Below, one piece after another: positions 17,040 through 27,200 of a stretch of DNA of 64,000 nucleotides. The notes under the pieces were generated by a model. The model had not been told where the DNA came from. It did no database searches and was given only the letters and a program-made list of their open reading frames with translations. Each line of letters opens with the position of its first letter. Positions within the stretch are counted from its first letter, which is position 1. Origin of the DNA: an uncultured Burkholderiaceae bacterium (lineage in GTDB: Bacteria; Pseudomonadota; Gammaproteobacteria; Burkholderiales; Burkholderiaceae); contig CALMPB010000400.1 of NCBI GenBank assembly GCA_937871985.1, forward strand, positions 1 through 64,000, given 5' to 3'. The position numbers were made by a program, and so were the translations under genes.

Positions 17040-17098
17040 ATAATGAGCCGAATCACGACTGACCGTGACCTAGGCTAAAAGAAACCAAGGAGCATGAC

Positions 17099-17518
17099 AT
17101 GGCTAAAAGCGCCATCATTCGACTTCTTCAATCTCCGAATAAGGAAAAGAACCAGACCACCGGAGTCGGTGGGATTCTCGCTGGCCTGTGGCGACAGATC
17201 CTTTTTGATCTGGACATCAGCTACAACCAGTGGAACGTGTTGATGACCGATCACCTGACCGATCCAGCCAACAACATCGAACAGAACAATCGCGCTCAGA
17301 TCAGCGAACGTGGCAACATGGTCAATGAATTGGCCAAGCCCTCGATGACCTGGCGCCTCTTTATCAAGGCCCTGCGTTTCCTGAAGGTGCGCGGCCTGGA
17401 TATTCAACTCACGCTTCGGCACGCTAACGGCAAAAAGACCATTCACACGCGCAGTGTGGACTTCGGTCGACCGGGCGCGCCTGGCGAAATGCGAGACGAA
17501 GAGGCATCGGATTCCTGA
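17099..17518 (+). CDS. Unknown small protein
   Basis: Encodes 139 residues, starting behind AAGGAGCATGAC. It is mixed alpha/beta with Asn-rich loops; the region at about 95-120 contains basic strands (LTLRHANGKKTIHTR) that could contact nucleic acid. The stop codon overlaps an alternative ATG of the next gene (TGATG), so the two are translationally linked. Function unknown. Confidence 0.6.
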   Translation: MAKSAIIRLLQSPNKEKNQTTGVGGILAGLWRQILFDLDISYNQWNVLMTDHLTDPANNIEQNNRAQISERGNMVNELAKPSMTWRLFIKALRFLKVRGLDIQLTLRHANGKKTIHTRSVDFGRPGAPGEMRDEEASDS

Positions 17519-17565
17519 TGCTGCAACAAACGATAACCCAGTACGCTGGAACACACGAGGCATCT

Positions 17566-18090
17566 ATGACCACCGGTAAGCCCGATAAGCGCAAAGTCAC
17601 CAAACCGGCCTTTACCACGGCAACCGACGGCGTCGATCACATCAACCTGCACATGGAAGGTAAAACGGAAGTGGGTCGCATGCTGGCTCACTTTTACTAC
17701 GCGCCGTTCGTGCATCCGCATTATGGCTTGTTCTACTGCCTGGAAGGGCTGTGGCACTGGCTGCGTCTGAAAGACAAGGACGATGCGCTGCGCAAGTGTG
17801 CAGGGGCTAAAGCGAAGAAGTACGCCCAAGGCCTGGATACCGTGTACTGCAAGAACTTCCAAGAAATCATCCTTGAAGCGAATTACTTCAAGATCATGAA
17901 CAACCCGAAGATCAAGGCCGCTGTCATCGAATCGACCTTGCCCTTTGACAACTACTACCTCTGGGGGCCTGCCAATCTGCAGATCCGTCCCAAAGAAAGC
18001 GCGTGGTTGTCCCAAGGCATGGAAGAAGTGCGCCGCCTGATCAAGGAAGGCTTGCCGTACCCGACCGTGGAATACCCGCCTATTTCGTGA
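17566..18090 (+). CDS. NADAR-like protein (putative ADP-ribose remover)
   Basis: Encodes 174 residues from an ATG 5 bases after GAGG; an upstream ATG at 17518 would add 16. The order of features follows the NADAR fold of YbiA: an aromatic/Glu helix YCLEGLWHWLRLK (Glu60 in the position of the family's conserved SEHYFQ Glu), an Ala/Lys helix AGAKAKKYAQ, a long helix before PKIKAAVIES, then the signature-like LPFDNYYLWG (about 125-134) and a final WLSQGMEEVRRLI, matching LGYLLMELREQL. NADAR enzymes remove ADP-ribose from guanine in nucleic acids, and some phage members counter host DarT toxins. The call is by pattern only; the two most conserved family motifs are recognisable but degenerate. Confidence 0.5.
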   Translation: MTTGKPDKRKVTKPAFTTATDGVDHINLHMEGKTEVGRMLAHFYYAPFVHPHYGLFYCLEGLWHWLRLKDKDDALRKCAGAKAKKYAQGLDTVYCKNFQEIILEANYFKIMNNPKIKAAVIESTLPFDNYYLWGPANLQIRPKESAWLSQGMEEVRRLIKEGLPYPTVEYPPIS

Positions 18091-18107
18091 CGTCACGAAA
18101 ATGGTAG

Positions 18108-18139
18108 GAGGTAGGCTCATCCCCTACCTCTTTTTTTTT
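18108..18139 (+). terminator. Intrinsic terminator
   Basis: A perfect 8-bp stem GAGGTAGG / CCTACCTC is followed by nine T residues. It closes the 16521-18090 operon. It is of ordinary rho-independent type, without the GGCATAA arms. Confidence 0.85.
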
Positions 18140-18162
18140 GCTTCAATACAAGGACATTAGCC

Positions 18163-19251
18163 ATGGCCGGCCAACTCGCTCCGACTACTTTTGTCTCAGC
18201 CGCCGATCGTAACATGGCGGTGGTTGACGTTTACAAGAAAACCAATGGCACAACGGTTAACGCCATCGAAGACATTACGCAGAAATACAACTTTGACGTG
18301 CAAGCTGCACTGCAAGGGGGTCTGCAAGCGTTTCGTTCGATGGCGCCCATTGTGCAAAGCTTTGCCAATGGCACGGCCGTGGTCAGTAAGCAGGCGCTGC
18401 TAAACCGAATCCTAGCTGCGACTTCCGTCATGGGTCGTACCGTTACGACGGCGCTCAAAGACGTGAAAGACGACGGCTCTTTGCAAAGCACGATTGCGGG
18501 CTATGTGAAGGATGGCGCGGGTGTTGTGATGAAAGTGGGTAATGTCGCGCAGCGCGTTGCCAGCACCAACCTCACTAACCTGAATGCGGTGGGTTCGCTC
18601 ATTAACAGCATCTCGGGCGATACGAGCAGAGCGACGATTAACGATCGGGATTCAACGGCAGCTGTGCTTTCGGGCGTGATTAGCGAAGCGTCTCGCTACG
18701 GGATTCCGCAAAGCTATTCGAGCGTGATGTCGGCGATCACCGATAGCGTCATCACGCGGCGCGTGGTGGCCATGGTTCTGCCGGATGTGGTTAAAAGTAG
18801 CGATCACCGCACGCTCCAAGACATGGCGCAAGCCAGTCCGGTCGGTGCGCTCAAGATGCTTAACCCGAACGTGCTGGGCGATTTCGGTTCGACCTATCAA
18901 GCTCCGCTGGGCTCGACCACGCAAAAGCGCTCCAGTGATTTCTCGGAGATTCTCACTGCATTCTCGGCGGTGGATTCGAAATGGAACACAGCAACGCGTC
19001 AAACGAGTGCGGGTGCGGAATCGGTCTTTAACCTCTCGCAAGTTACCAGCTTTAGCAAAGACTTGCAGCGCACGTTCGATATCGGCGCCAAGGCTTCGGA
19101 AAACATCGACGATAAGCTCTTTGGCTTTGCTTCGATGTTTGGTAAGCGTGACGTTGCTTCCGAGCTCTCTAAGGCATTTCCGCTGTCGGTGGCTGCCACG
19201 TCGGTGCGCACAAATCCGCGTGTGGTCAGTCCTCTGACGCTCACGGCATAA
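18163..19251 (+). CDS. Probable virion structural protein
   Basis: Encodes 362 residues, low in Cys and Trp and rich in Ser, Thr, Ala and Val, with regular repeating helical and strand segments. Such composition is typical of phage particle proteins. It begins right after an intrinsic terminator and ends at a bidirectional terminator facing the tail gene at 19298, so it is a single-gene unit. No enzymatic motif was seen. Position beside the tail and transglycosylase genes supports a tail or internal virion component. Confidence 0.6.
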   Translation: MAGQLAPTTFVSAADRNMAVVDVYKKTNGTTVNAIEDITQKYNFDVQAALQGGLQAFRSMAPIVQSFANGTAVVSKQALLNRILAATSVMGRTVTTALKDVKDDGSLQSTIAGYVKDGAGVVMKVGNVAQRVASTNLTNLNAVGSLINSISGDTSRATINDRDSTAAVLSGVISEASRYGIPQSYSSVMSAITDSVITRRVVAMVLPDVVKSSDHRTLQDMAQASPVGALKMLNPNVLGDFGSTYQAPLGSTTQKRSSDFSEILTAFSAVDSKWNTATRQTSAGAESVFNLSQVTSFSKDLQRTFDIGAKASENIDDKLFGFASMFGKRDVASELSKAFPLSVAATSVRTNPRVVSPLTLTA

Positions 19252-19253
19252 AA

Positions 19254-19293
19254 GGCATATAGGCCCAGGGGAGCTCCCCTGGGCGCTATGCCG
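19254..19293. terminator. Bidirectional palindromic terminator, GGCATAA-arm type
   Basis: GGCATAT arm, stem GCCCAGGGGAG / CTCCCCTGGGC and CTATGCCG arm, placed between converging genes. Confidence 0.85.
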
Positions 19294-19297
19294 TACT

Positions 19298-21232
19298 TTA
19301 ACCGCGCGAGGTACCTGCGTAAAGGGCAGAGAAAATCCGCACCGGCGGGATGTCACCGAACCAGCTGGCAAAGTGCGAGATACTCGCCCAGTTGTTCCAG
19401 TTGGCGATCTTACGCGTGAGGTTGAGTTTGAAGCGACGCCACGTGTAGATCTGATCGGCAAGACTCATGCCGGCCAAGGTCGAGAAGTAATCGTTGATAG
19501 TGGTTTGATCGTCAAAGATCCCGTCCAAGGGATTAAGCGAAAACCCTGCCGAGATCGGCATGTACATCATCGAGCTCAAGTCCTTAACCGTAAAGGTCAC
19601 GTCAATGCCGGTAGCCTTGCCTTCGTTGGTCCAGCCCAGGTTTCCAACGCCACGCGTGACCGTCATCGAATCGATGATGCCCAGACGCGTTTGGCAGCGA
19701 CCCTGGTCGTAGAGTTCGCAAAGGAAGGGCGAGGTATAGGACTGCTTACCGGTTGCCAGCGGCAATGCCCCAGCGATCAACATCGCAAGCGGGATGTCTA
19801 GGTTCAGCAGTTGCGACATCGGGTTGTTATACGCGGTGCGCAGCTCCACCGTGTACGACGCATGAGGCAGGGTGGCTGACGAGGCTTGCCAGTGCTGAGG
19901 AATGTCGACAAAAGCCGCACCACCCAACGCTGCCAGGCCTGAGATCTGCAGCTGATCCATGACGCCTGCACCGAAGTCTTTGACAGCCGTAATCGCGCTA
20001 CCCAGGATCGAACCCACTACTCCGCCGCCCAGGTTCCCGTTGGCAAAGTTAAAGTTCGTCGACCGCGACTGGCTCGACATGCTGTTGATCTTGTTAGCGA
20101 TCTCCGATTCGGTTGTCGTACTGGAAAAGCTTTCCGACATGGGGCCTGTGGCATTGACTCGGAAGCTGGCAAACGCTCCGCCATCGTCAAACTCAGCCGA
20201 GAGCATCTGCGCCCACTTCTCAACTGCCGAAGGTTCTTCCAGACCCGTTTCCTCATCCACTACGACCGATTCTGTCGAAGCGTCCGAATCCCCGTTGTCA
20301 GCGCCTTTCGGTTTGGAAGCTTCTGCCTCAAACCACGTATCCAGATACTTCTGATACGTAGGCGGCTGATCTTCCAGGCGGTTATCCATGATCTGCTGGA
20401 AGCGCTTGGAGATATCGGTGATGTCGTCGTTGGCGTAGTTGCTACCGATGCCGTTGGTGTTCAGGCGAGACTGCATGAAATCGCGATGACGGTGTGCCAG
20501 ACGCTGCGCGCGGTTAGCCAGCGCGTAGACGTCAATGCCGCCCTTTTCCATGAAGATCTCAGGCAAGAGCTGATGCAGCTGCAAAAGCGCGCTATCATCA
20601 AACTCGTACTTGTCGTTCAGTGCGCTTTGGTCTTGGCTACCGATACGCGGCACGACGCCCCGGTTCACCGCCAATTGGTTCACGATCGTCGTAACGGCGT
20701 TCCAGTAAAGCGGCATGGTGGGCTTCAAGTAATAGAACTTACTCGAAGGCTTATCGATAAAGAACTTGAAGCTGCGGCCCAGGATGTGGACAGCAAGAAG
20801 CTTCCAGCTCATGATGCTCACCACGAATGCAGTGGCCCGACCAATCGCATAAAGCGCCGAAGTCGAACGACCCGTACGGGCGAGCTGGCCTGCGCTCGTG
20901 TTGTAGAACCCAGAGAAAAATTGCGTGAGCGAATTGAACCGGGCAACGCCAAAGCGCAAATGGATGATCTGCGCGTTATCGTCGTAGGCCTCGCTATAGT
21001 ACCGGCCCATGCCCTGGCTCGCTTTAAAGCGACTCGGGATATTCAGATCGGCGTTGTCGCAAAACTGCGGCAGCGGATTGATAGCGAAGTTTCCGCCCGG
21101 CGTGGTATCGGTGTACTTGAAATTGGCGGTGCTGTGTGTTCGGTTTTGAACATCCACTTCTTCCAGATCGTCAGCCAGCACCAGAAAGGACTGACGGATC
21201 CAAGCGGAATCTCGTGAAAGAGGACTGGCCAC
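19298..21232 (-). CDS. Large tail/virion structural protein
   Basis: Encodes about 644 residues from a GTG preceded by GGAGAAATAC; another GTG 14 codons upstream lies too close to its GAGG. Residues about 30-300 form a mixed fold. A Ser/Glu/Asp-rich linker spans about 310-400, a Gly-rich small-residue stretch follows (around 405-435), and the C-terminal domain is aromatic-rich. No enzyme motif was found. It is downstream of, and co-directional with, the 2198-residue transglycosylase tail protein, so both probably belong to one tail assembly unit. Confidence 0.65.
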   Translation of the reverse strand: MASPLSRDSAWIRQSFLVLADDLEEVDVQNRTHSTANFKYTDTTPGGNFAINPLPQFCDNADLNIPSRFKASQGMGRYYSEAYDDNAQIIHLRFGVARFNSLTQFFSGFYNTSAGQLARTGRSTSALYAIGRATAFVVSIMSWKLLAVHILGRSFKFFIDKPSSKFYYLKPTMPLYWNAVTTIVNQLAVNRGVVPRIGSQDQSALNDKYEFDDSALLQLHQLLPEIFMEKGGIDVYALANRAQRLAHRHRDFMQSRLNTNGIGSNYANDDITDISKRFQQIMDNRLEDQPPTYQKYLDTWFEAEASKPKGADNGDSDASTESVVVDEETGLEEPSAVEKWAQMLSAEFDDGGAFASFRVNATGPMSESFSSTTTESEIANKINSMSSQSRSTNFNFANGNLGGGVVGSILGSAITAVKDFGAGVMDQLQISGLAALGGAAFVDIPQHWQASSATLPHASYTVELRTAYNNPMSQLLNLDIPLAMLIAGALPLATGKQSYTSPFLCELYDQGRCQTRLGIIDSMTVTRGVGNLGWTNEGKATGIDVTFTVKDLSSMMYMPISAGFSLNPLDGIFDDQTTINDYFSTLAGMSLADQIYTWRRFKLNLTRKIANWNNWASISHFASWFGDIPPVRIFSALYAGTSRG

Positions 21233-21287
21233 GTATTTCTCCAATGCAAGTAATTGGGGTGACCCGTAGGCCACCCCTCATACTCTC

Positions 21288-24200
21288 TTACGTTGCATGC
21301 GCCATGCTCACCGGACTGCGCGGCATGGCTTGAGGTTGCTGGCGAGATGCGCGCGTTTGCACGGCAGCATCTACCGGGTTCGCATCATTGGCTGCCGGAG
21401 CAGTTTGCGAGCGTTCCCCCAGCTTTTGGCTAAGGCCTTTGATCTCAGCAAGGATCTGGGACTGCACATCCAGCGAGCGCGTGAGGATCTCGTTGGTCGG
21501 ACCCATGCCTTGATCTTGCAACTGCTTTTGGTACCGCTGCTGCTCTTGCAAACTGAGCGTTTGCGCAGACGGCTGGAACTGCACGGGCTGGGTAGGCGTG
21601 ACGCCCACCGGACCGATCGGGTTTTCCTGCGTCGCAGTCGAAGCCACAGCCGGAGCGCCCGGTGCAGCAAACGAACTAGAAGACGAAGGCGCGGGCGTTT
21701 GACCAGGCAACTTCGGATCTTGGGATTTCACCGGATCGTTGTTCAGGCTTGCCGTCACAGGACCCGAGGCATCATCGACACGAGCTGCGGTTTGATCCGC
21801 AGCCGCACCAGCAGCCGCACCAGCAGCCGTTTCCGGCGTGTTGGTATCGATCCCAAACTGCTTACCCTTCGAACGCACGCGACCATTGATGACTTGATAC
21901 ACTTCAGCAAAGGTAAGCGGTCGACCGTTCTTGTAGAAGATCGATGCGTTCGCACGGGCAGCTGCCGGCATGGCAGTCGCGGCAATGGCGTTCGGATCAG
22001 CACGCAAGAACTGCCGCGCGCCACCCGCACCCAAGAAGTGCGCCAGGTACATGTCGGTATCGGTCAGCGGGCGATTCACCACGCCTTGCAATGCCTTCGT
22101 GTTTTCCTTCAAGAACTCCGCACCCATGAGCGCGTTTGCACGCGGATCGGTCGGTGGGGTGTTTGGCGCAATCCCGTACTTTGCCCCGTACCGCTGGAGC
22201 ATCGTCTGCCACGTACTCTTGATGAACTGGTACAGCCCGGTAGCCGAAGACGTGCCCGCCTTCACTTGCCAGTTAAACCCGGACTCGATTGCGGCCATGG
22301 TCGCCATCAAGCCCTTGTCCACTCCAGCCATCTTCGAAGCCCCAATGATGAGGTCTTTGAGTGCCGTCCAAGATTTGTTGCCCTTCGGTTCCGGCAAGTC
22401 GTTAATGCTACCGCCAGTTCCGTTACCCGGATGCTGGACAGCCACACCACCGCCCATGCCGGCGGCACCACCTGCGGCCGAACCCGGAAGCGACTCGTAG
22501 TTACCGTTGATGCGCGCCATGGCTTCGCGAGCCTGGCGAGACGCTGCGCGGTAACGATCGATTCGAGAACCGCCGTCAGCCTGGTCAGCCGCTTGCGCTG
22601 CCGCTGCTCCATCGGTACGCGCCCGACCACGATAGACGAAAGCGGCACCGCCTTCGTTTTCCGTGAGCGTGGGTTTGGCACCCTGGCTTTGCTCGGTCTT
22701 CTTTTTGTCGCTTCCAAACAGACGCGACCAGAAGCCCGGCTTTTCCTCGCCTTCCTTAGCCTCTTCACGCTTGGCTTTCTCAAGCCCGGCATCAGAGACC
22801 TGCTTTTCTTCAAGAACCGTACGCTTAGCCTGGTCTTTCAGGCTTTGCATATTCAGTTCAGTGGATTTCGATTCGCTGTTGAGCACGTAACCAGCCCAGG
22901 GGCTCGTCGGAATGCCCCACACGCTTTTCGTTTCCCCACCAAACTTACTCATCGTCGTGTACGTCGCCATCGCAACATCAATGGCTTGGTTCGGATTCAG
23001 AGTCGCGAGCGCTTGCTCAGGCTTGAGTTTGCCCGTAGCCTGGTGCAGCGCTGTGAGGTAGTTCATGAAGACAGGCAGGAAGCGTTGGTTAAACCAAGTG
23101 ATCCAGTCGTAGCCTTCGTCGGTGTTGATTGCGCCAATCCCAAAGACAGGCGCCAGGGCTTGGCTGGCTTGCTCAACCGACCCCGACCAGTACGCGGCTT
23201 TCTCGCCAGAGTAGGCCACGCGTTTGAGCACGTAGTCTTCTAGCGTATCGAGCGTACGCACTTTGGCCGCATCCATGGAGTTCAGGCCGTAAGTTTTAAA
23301 GCGAATCGCCGTGAGCTCATCGACCTTGCCGCCAGACGCGCGACTAAAGAGTGCCTTCTGGCCCGTGACCGAGATCATGCCGGCCGTAGAGGCTTGGGTA
23401 GAACCCGCACCCGTATTGCTCTTGATTCCTGCGATGGCTTTGGAATCGAGCTTACCAGCCTGACCTTTACGCGAGACAAATGCAGCACCGCCCGCGTTCT
23501 CAACCACAGCCGGAGCAGCCGCCATGCCAAAGACTGCAGCTTTCGCTTTGTCATCGGCTTTCGCATCGTCAGACTTAGACTCGCCCTTGGCGATCTTGGC
23601 TTCAGCCAATTCCACCAGGTTCTTCACTTCGCTCGGACCAGCCTTCAAATAGCGCTGACCAGGCAGAGGTGAATCGAGCAGTCCGTAAGGACCCTCGGGG
23701 AACTTGATGATCTCCAGGAACTTGGCCTTGTCTTTGTCTTCAAGCTTCGAGTCGATCTTATCCAGATCGTCCGAGCCCGTCATGCGCCACAGCGTATTGA
23801 CCGTGGTGAGGTAGACGGGTTTGAAGCGGCCATGGAACCAGCGCATGAAACGCTCTACGTTACGCTTGTTGTCCATATCCACGCCAAAGCTGTTCAGAGC
23901 CTTAGCAATGTTGAACTCTTTCTCGCCCAAGGTGAGCGAGCCGCCTTGGCCTTTGACCAAGCCCTTACGAGCCAAGTCTTCCAGGCCGAGCACGGTTTGC
24001 AGGTTCTTCTCATCCGAAGGCAAGAAGCCGTACTGCGCGTAACGAATAGTGGACCACGTATCGAGCGTCTTCTTGGTGAAGTACTGGTAGGCCTTGTAGC
24101 CACCGTAACCGATCGCAGCCGTAGCTGCAGCACCGAGAAGCACCGGAGCACCCACGATACTGGCCAAGCCCGAAAGGACCGTACCACCCAGACCTACTGC

Positions 24201-27200
24201 GCCTGAGATAGCGGAACCCGCGAGCGAAGCCGCGCCACCCAAGAAGCTTCCCGCCGCACCCAGGATACCGCCCATGCCCAGCAGGTTTGCACCCCACTTG
24301 GCAGCAGAGCCCAGACCAGACAAGCCTTTGCCACCCAACCATTTGGCCTTGTTCCAAAAGCCCTTGGTCTCTTTCCAGCCTTTACCTTTCTTACCTCCTT
24401 TTTTGTCTTTGCCGTCGCTGTCGCCACCACCTCCAAGGAGATACGTGTCGCCGTCGCCACCTTCCTCTTCTTCGCCTTCTTTCTTGCCGCGAAGCTTGTC
24501 CATGAGTGCTGCAAAGCCTGCGCCCATCGAACCGAGGAGTCCTTTACCGCCTTTACGCTCTTGCGCTTCGCCTTCCTTTTTGGCTGCGCGCGCATCGCGC
24601 AAACGTTTCAGGTCTGCGTAGCTACCGTCACGAATACCGTCGCCAGTCGAATCACCGATCACACGACGCTTAGGCTTAGGCAAGCGTTCCAAGAGGATGT
24701 CGCGAATCTCGTAGAGTACGCCGCGCGTTTTGCGCGCACCGCGTCCACCCAATCCGCCAAAGATACCGCCCAGCAAATCCTTAAAGCCTTCGATCGCGTC
24801 TTTAGCGCCTCCCAAAAGGAAGTTACCAATCCGCTTACCAGCTCCCAGGACCTTGCCTGCCGTATCCGTTACCATGCCCACGAGTTTACCCAGACCCGTA
24901 CGGATGGGTTTTCCGTGTTGGTCAAGCAACCCCGTTTTCATGTCGTCTTCGGTCAGTACGACTTCATCGTCATCATTGATAACAGTGCCGTCGATATCGC
25001 CAACCTTCGCGATGACCTTACCCGTGCGCTTTGAGCGATAGCCGCCAGCACGCATGATGCGAGCGAGTAGAACCGGATCTTCTTTGCCCTTGATGTACAC
25101 GTCGCGAGGACCGTCCAAGAACTTACCGACCAGGTTCTTTGCCATGCCAAGTGCCGTGCCATACACGCCGGTGGCAGCACTGAAGGCTTGGTTTACCGCA
25201 TCGTTACCGAACTTGGTCACTGCACCCAGCGCAGTCAAGAAGTGACTCTTGCCTTGCGCGCCAGCTTTCATGACTGCGGTCTTGATCTCGTCTTTACGCA
25301 GCACGATGTTACCGGCAGCATCTACCACATCGCCCTTGATGTCCTTGAACGATTTGATGACTTTGCCAGTAGCAGCGTCACGGTACTCGCCAGCCTTGAG
25401 CTTCAGAGCCGACAGACGCGGGAGTTTCTCACCCAGCACGAACACATCGTTGATGCCGGTAGAGAACGTACCCTTCAGTACGTTAAGCGCAGCACCAGCG
25501 CTAGAGCGAGCCAGACCAAAGCCCGTCATCGCACCTTGACGCACTGCGCCAAACCCCGTCTCAGCAATCCGGTTACCCAGGCGACCCAGACGCGCAGCAC
25601 CTCGACCCGCACCGCCCAACATATCGCCGATGCTCTTTTGCCACCAGCGCTTGTTGTCAGCAGCACCCGCCGGAGGCGGACCATCAACTTGACCCACACC
25701 CAGCATGGCAAGCGGTTGATCCAGACGCTTTTCGATTCGCAGCAGCGTTTCGTTGGCTTTGTCCAGACGCTCGGATTGATCCGCCCGCTGAATAGCTTCC
25801 AGGATCTCGTCGCAGTTACACGCATCCATCCCGTCAGCACGCGCAGGGCTCGCAGCAAAAGCCGGAGCCGACGAGGCCATCGAAGGCCGGGCCGTAAAGC
25901 CGCCACCCGTCATGGGGTTCGCGCCTGCGCCCGAGGGCGTGTACTTATCGCCGTAGAAGTACGCGTAGAGCTTCTTCTCGTCAATCGTGCCGTCAGGCTT
26001 GATGATCCCTGCATCGATCAGGAAGTCCTCTTGCCCAGCGTTGATGTACGACTGGATGAGCGCGCGCGGATCACCTGCCCAGCGGCCCAGATTGGAGAAC
26101 TTCTCAGCCGTGTCGGTAAGCTTCTGACCCGTCGTGTCGTTAGCCAAGTGTTTGCTGAAAAGCTGCGCGTACTTCTTACCGCGCAGCCCGCCACCAAACG
26201 TAGCCGAGTCGGTCATGCGCTCTTTGCTAAACAACCCGTTATTCAGGTTGTCTTGCAGCAAACGCCGTCCCAGGTCTTCACGCTCGCGTTTGGAGAGCTT
26301 CTTACCCGAGGACTTTTCAACCTCGTCGATCAAGCGATCGGTGTCTTCACGGTTGTACTTCGTTTGCCCCGAATCAAACATGGAGTCAAACGCAGCGCGC
26401 CGCACATTCGCTTGGGTGTCGAACTTGTTGCGGTTAAAGTCATACGACAGAAGCGGTGCATTCGCATCGCCCGTACGGATGATCTGCAGTTCTTGATGGA
26501 TGCGCGCCAAGAACCCCGGGATGATTTCCGTGAGGGACTTGGCAGCTTGCCGAGTAAAGACCGAAGGCGCTTGCAGGTCTTTGACCGAATCGCGTCCGAC
26601 CTTAAAGTCCGTCTGACCCGGGATGGAGTTCTTAAAGAACCGCACCAGGCCGCCCAGAGGACCCGATTCATGCTTGCCGCTTCGGGCGTACTGCTCAGCG
26701 AGCTGCGGGAAGTTATTCACCAGGTACTGCAGGCGATTGCCGCCTCGCACCAAACGCGGATTCTTCTCAGCTCGGCCACGCAGCTTCGCACCGATTTTCG
26801 AACCCAAGTAGTCGGCACCGAAACTTCCGGCAATGCCAGCTGCGCGTTGCGTGCCCGTCGTGCGTTCACCAGTAAGCTCTGCCATCTCCTCTTCGAGACG
26901 GGCGGCATCAGCCATGGCTTCCACACCCGACAAGCCCATGCGCACACCGCCTGCGAAGCCTTGCGCTGCGCCCTTGATGTTAGCGCCCAGACGTTGCGTA
27001 ACGCCTTGCAGGAAATTACGCCGGCGGTCAAAGACCATGTCCGACATGCCGCCCAAGAACTTGTTACGCATGAGTTCTGCGAACCGCTCTTTGGTCTGCA
27101 GTTTCACAAAGTCCGGCAAGCTCGTGTTCTTGCTGATCGCTTCCAGGTTTTGCTGCAGCATAGCGCTCGTGCGCTTTTGCTCTTCAAACGCTTCCATCGC

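Noticed and set aside
21233..21274. Upstream GTG start for the tail protein at 19298
   Set aside because: Its GAGGG lies directly against the GTG, whereas the next GTG has GGAG at a normal distance; the choice affects only 14 residues.
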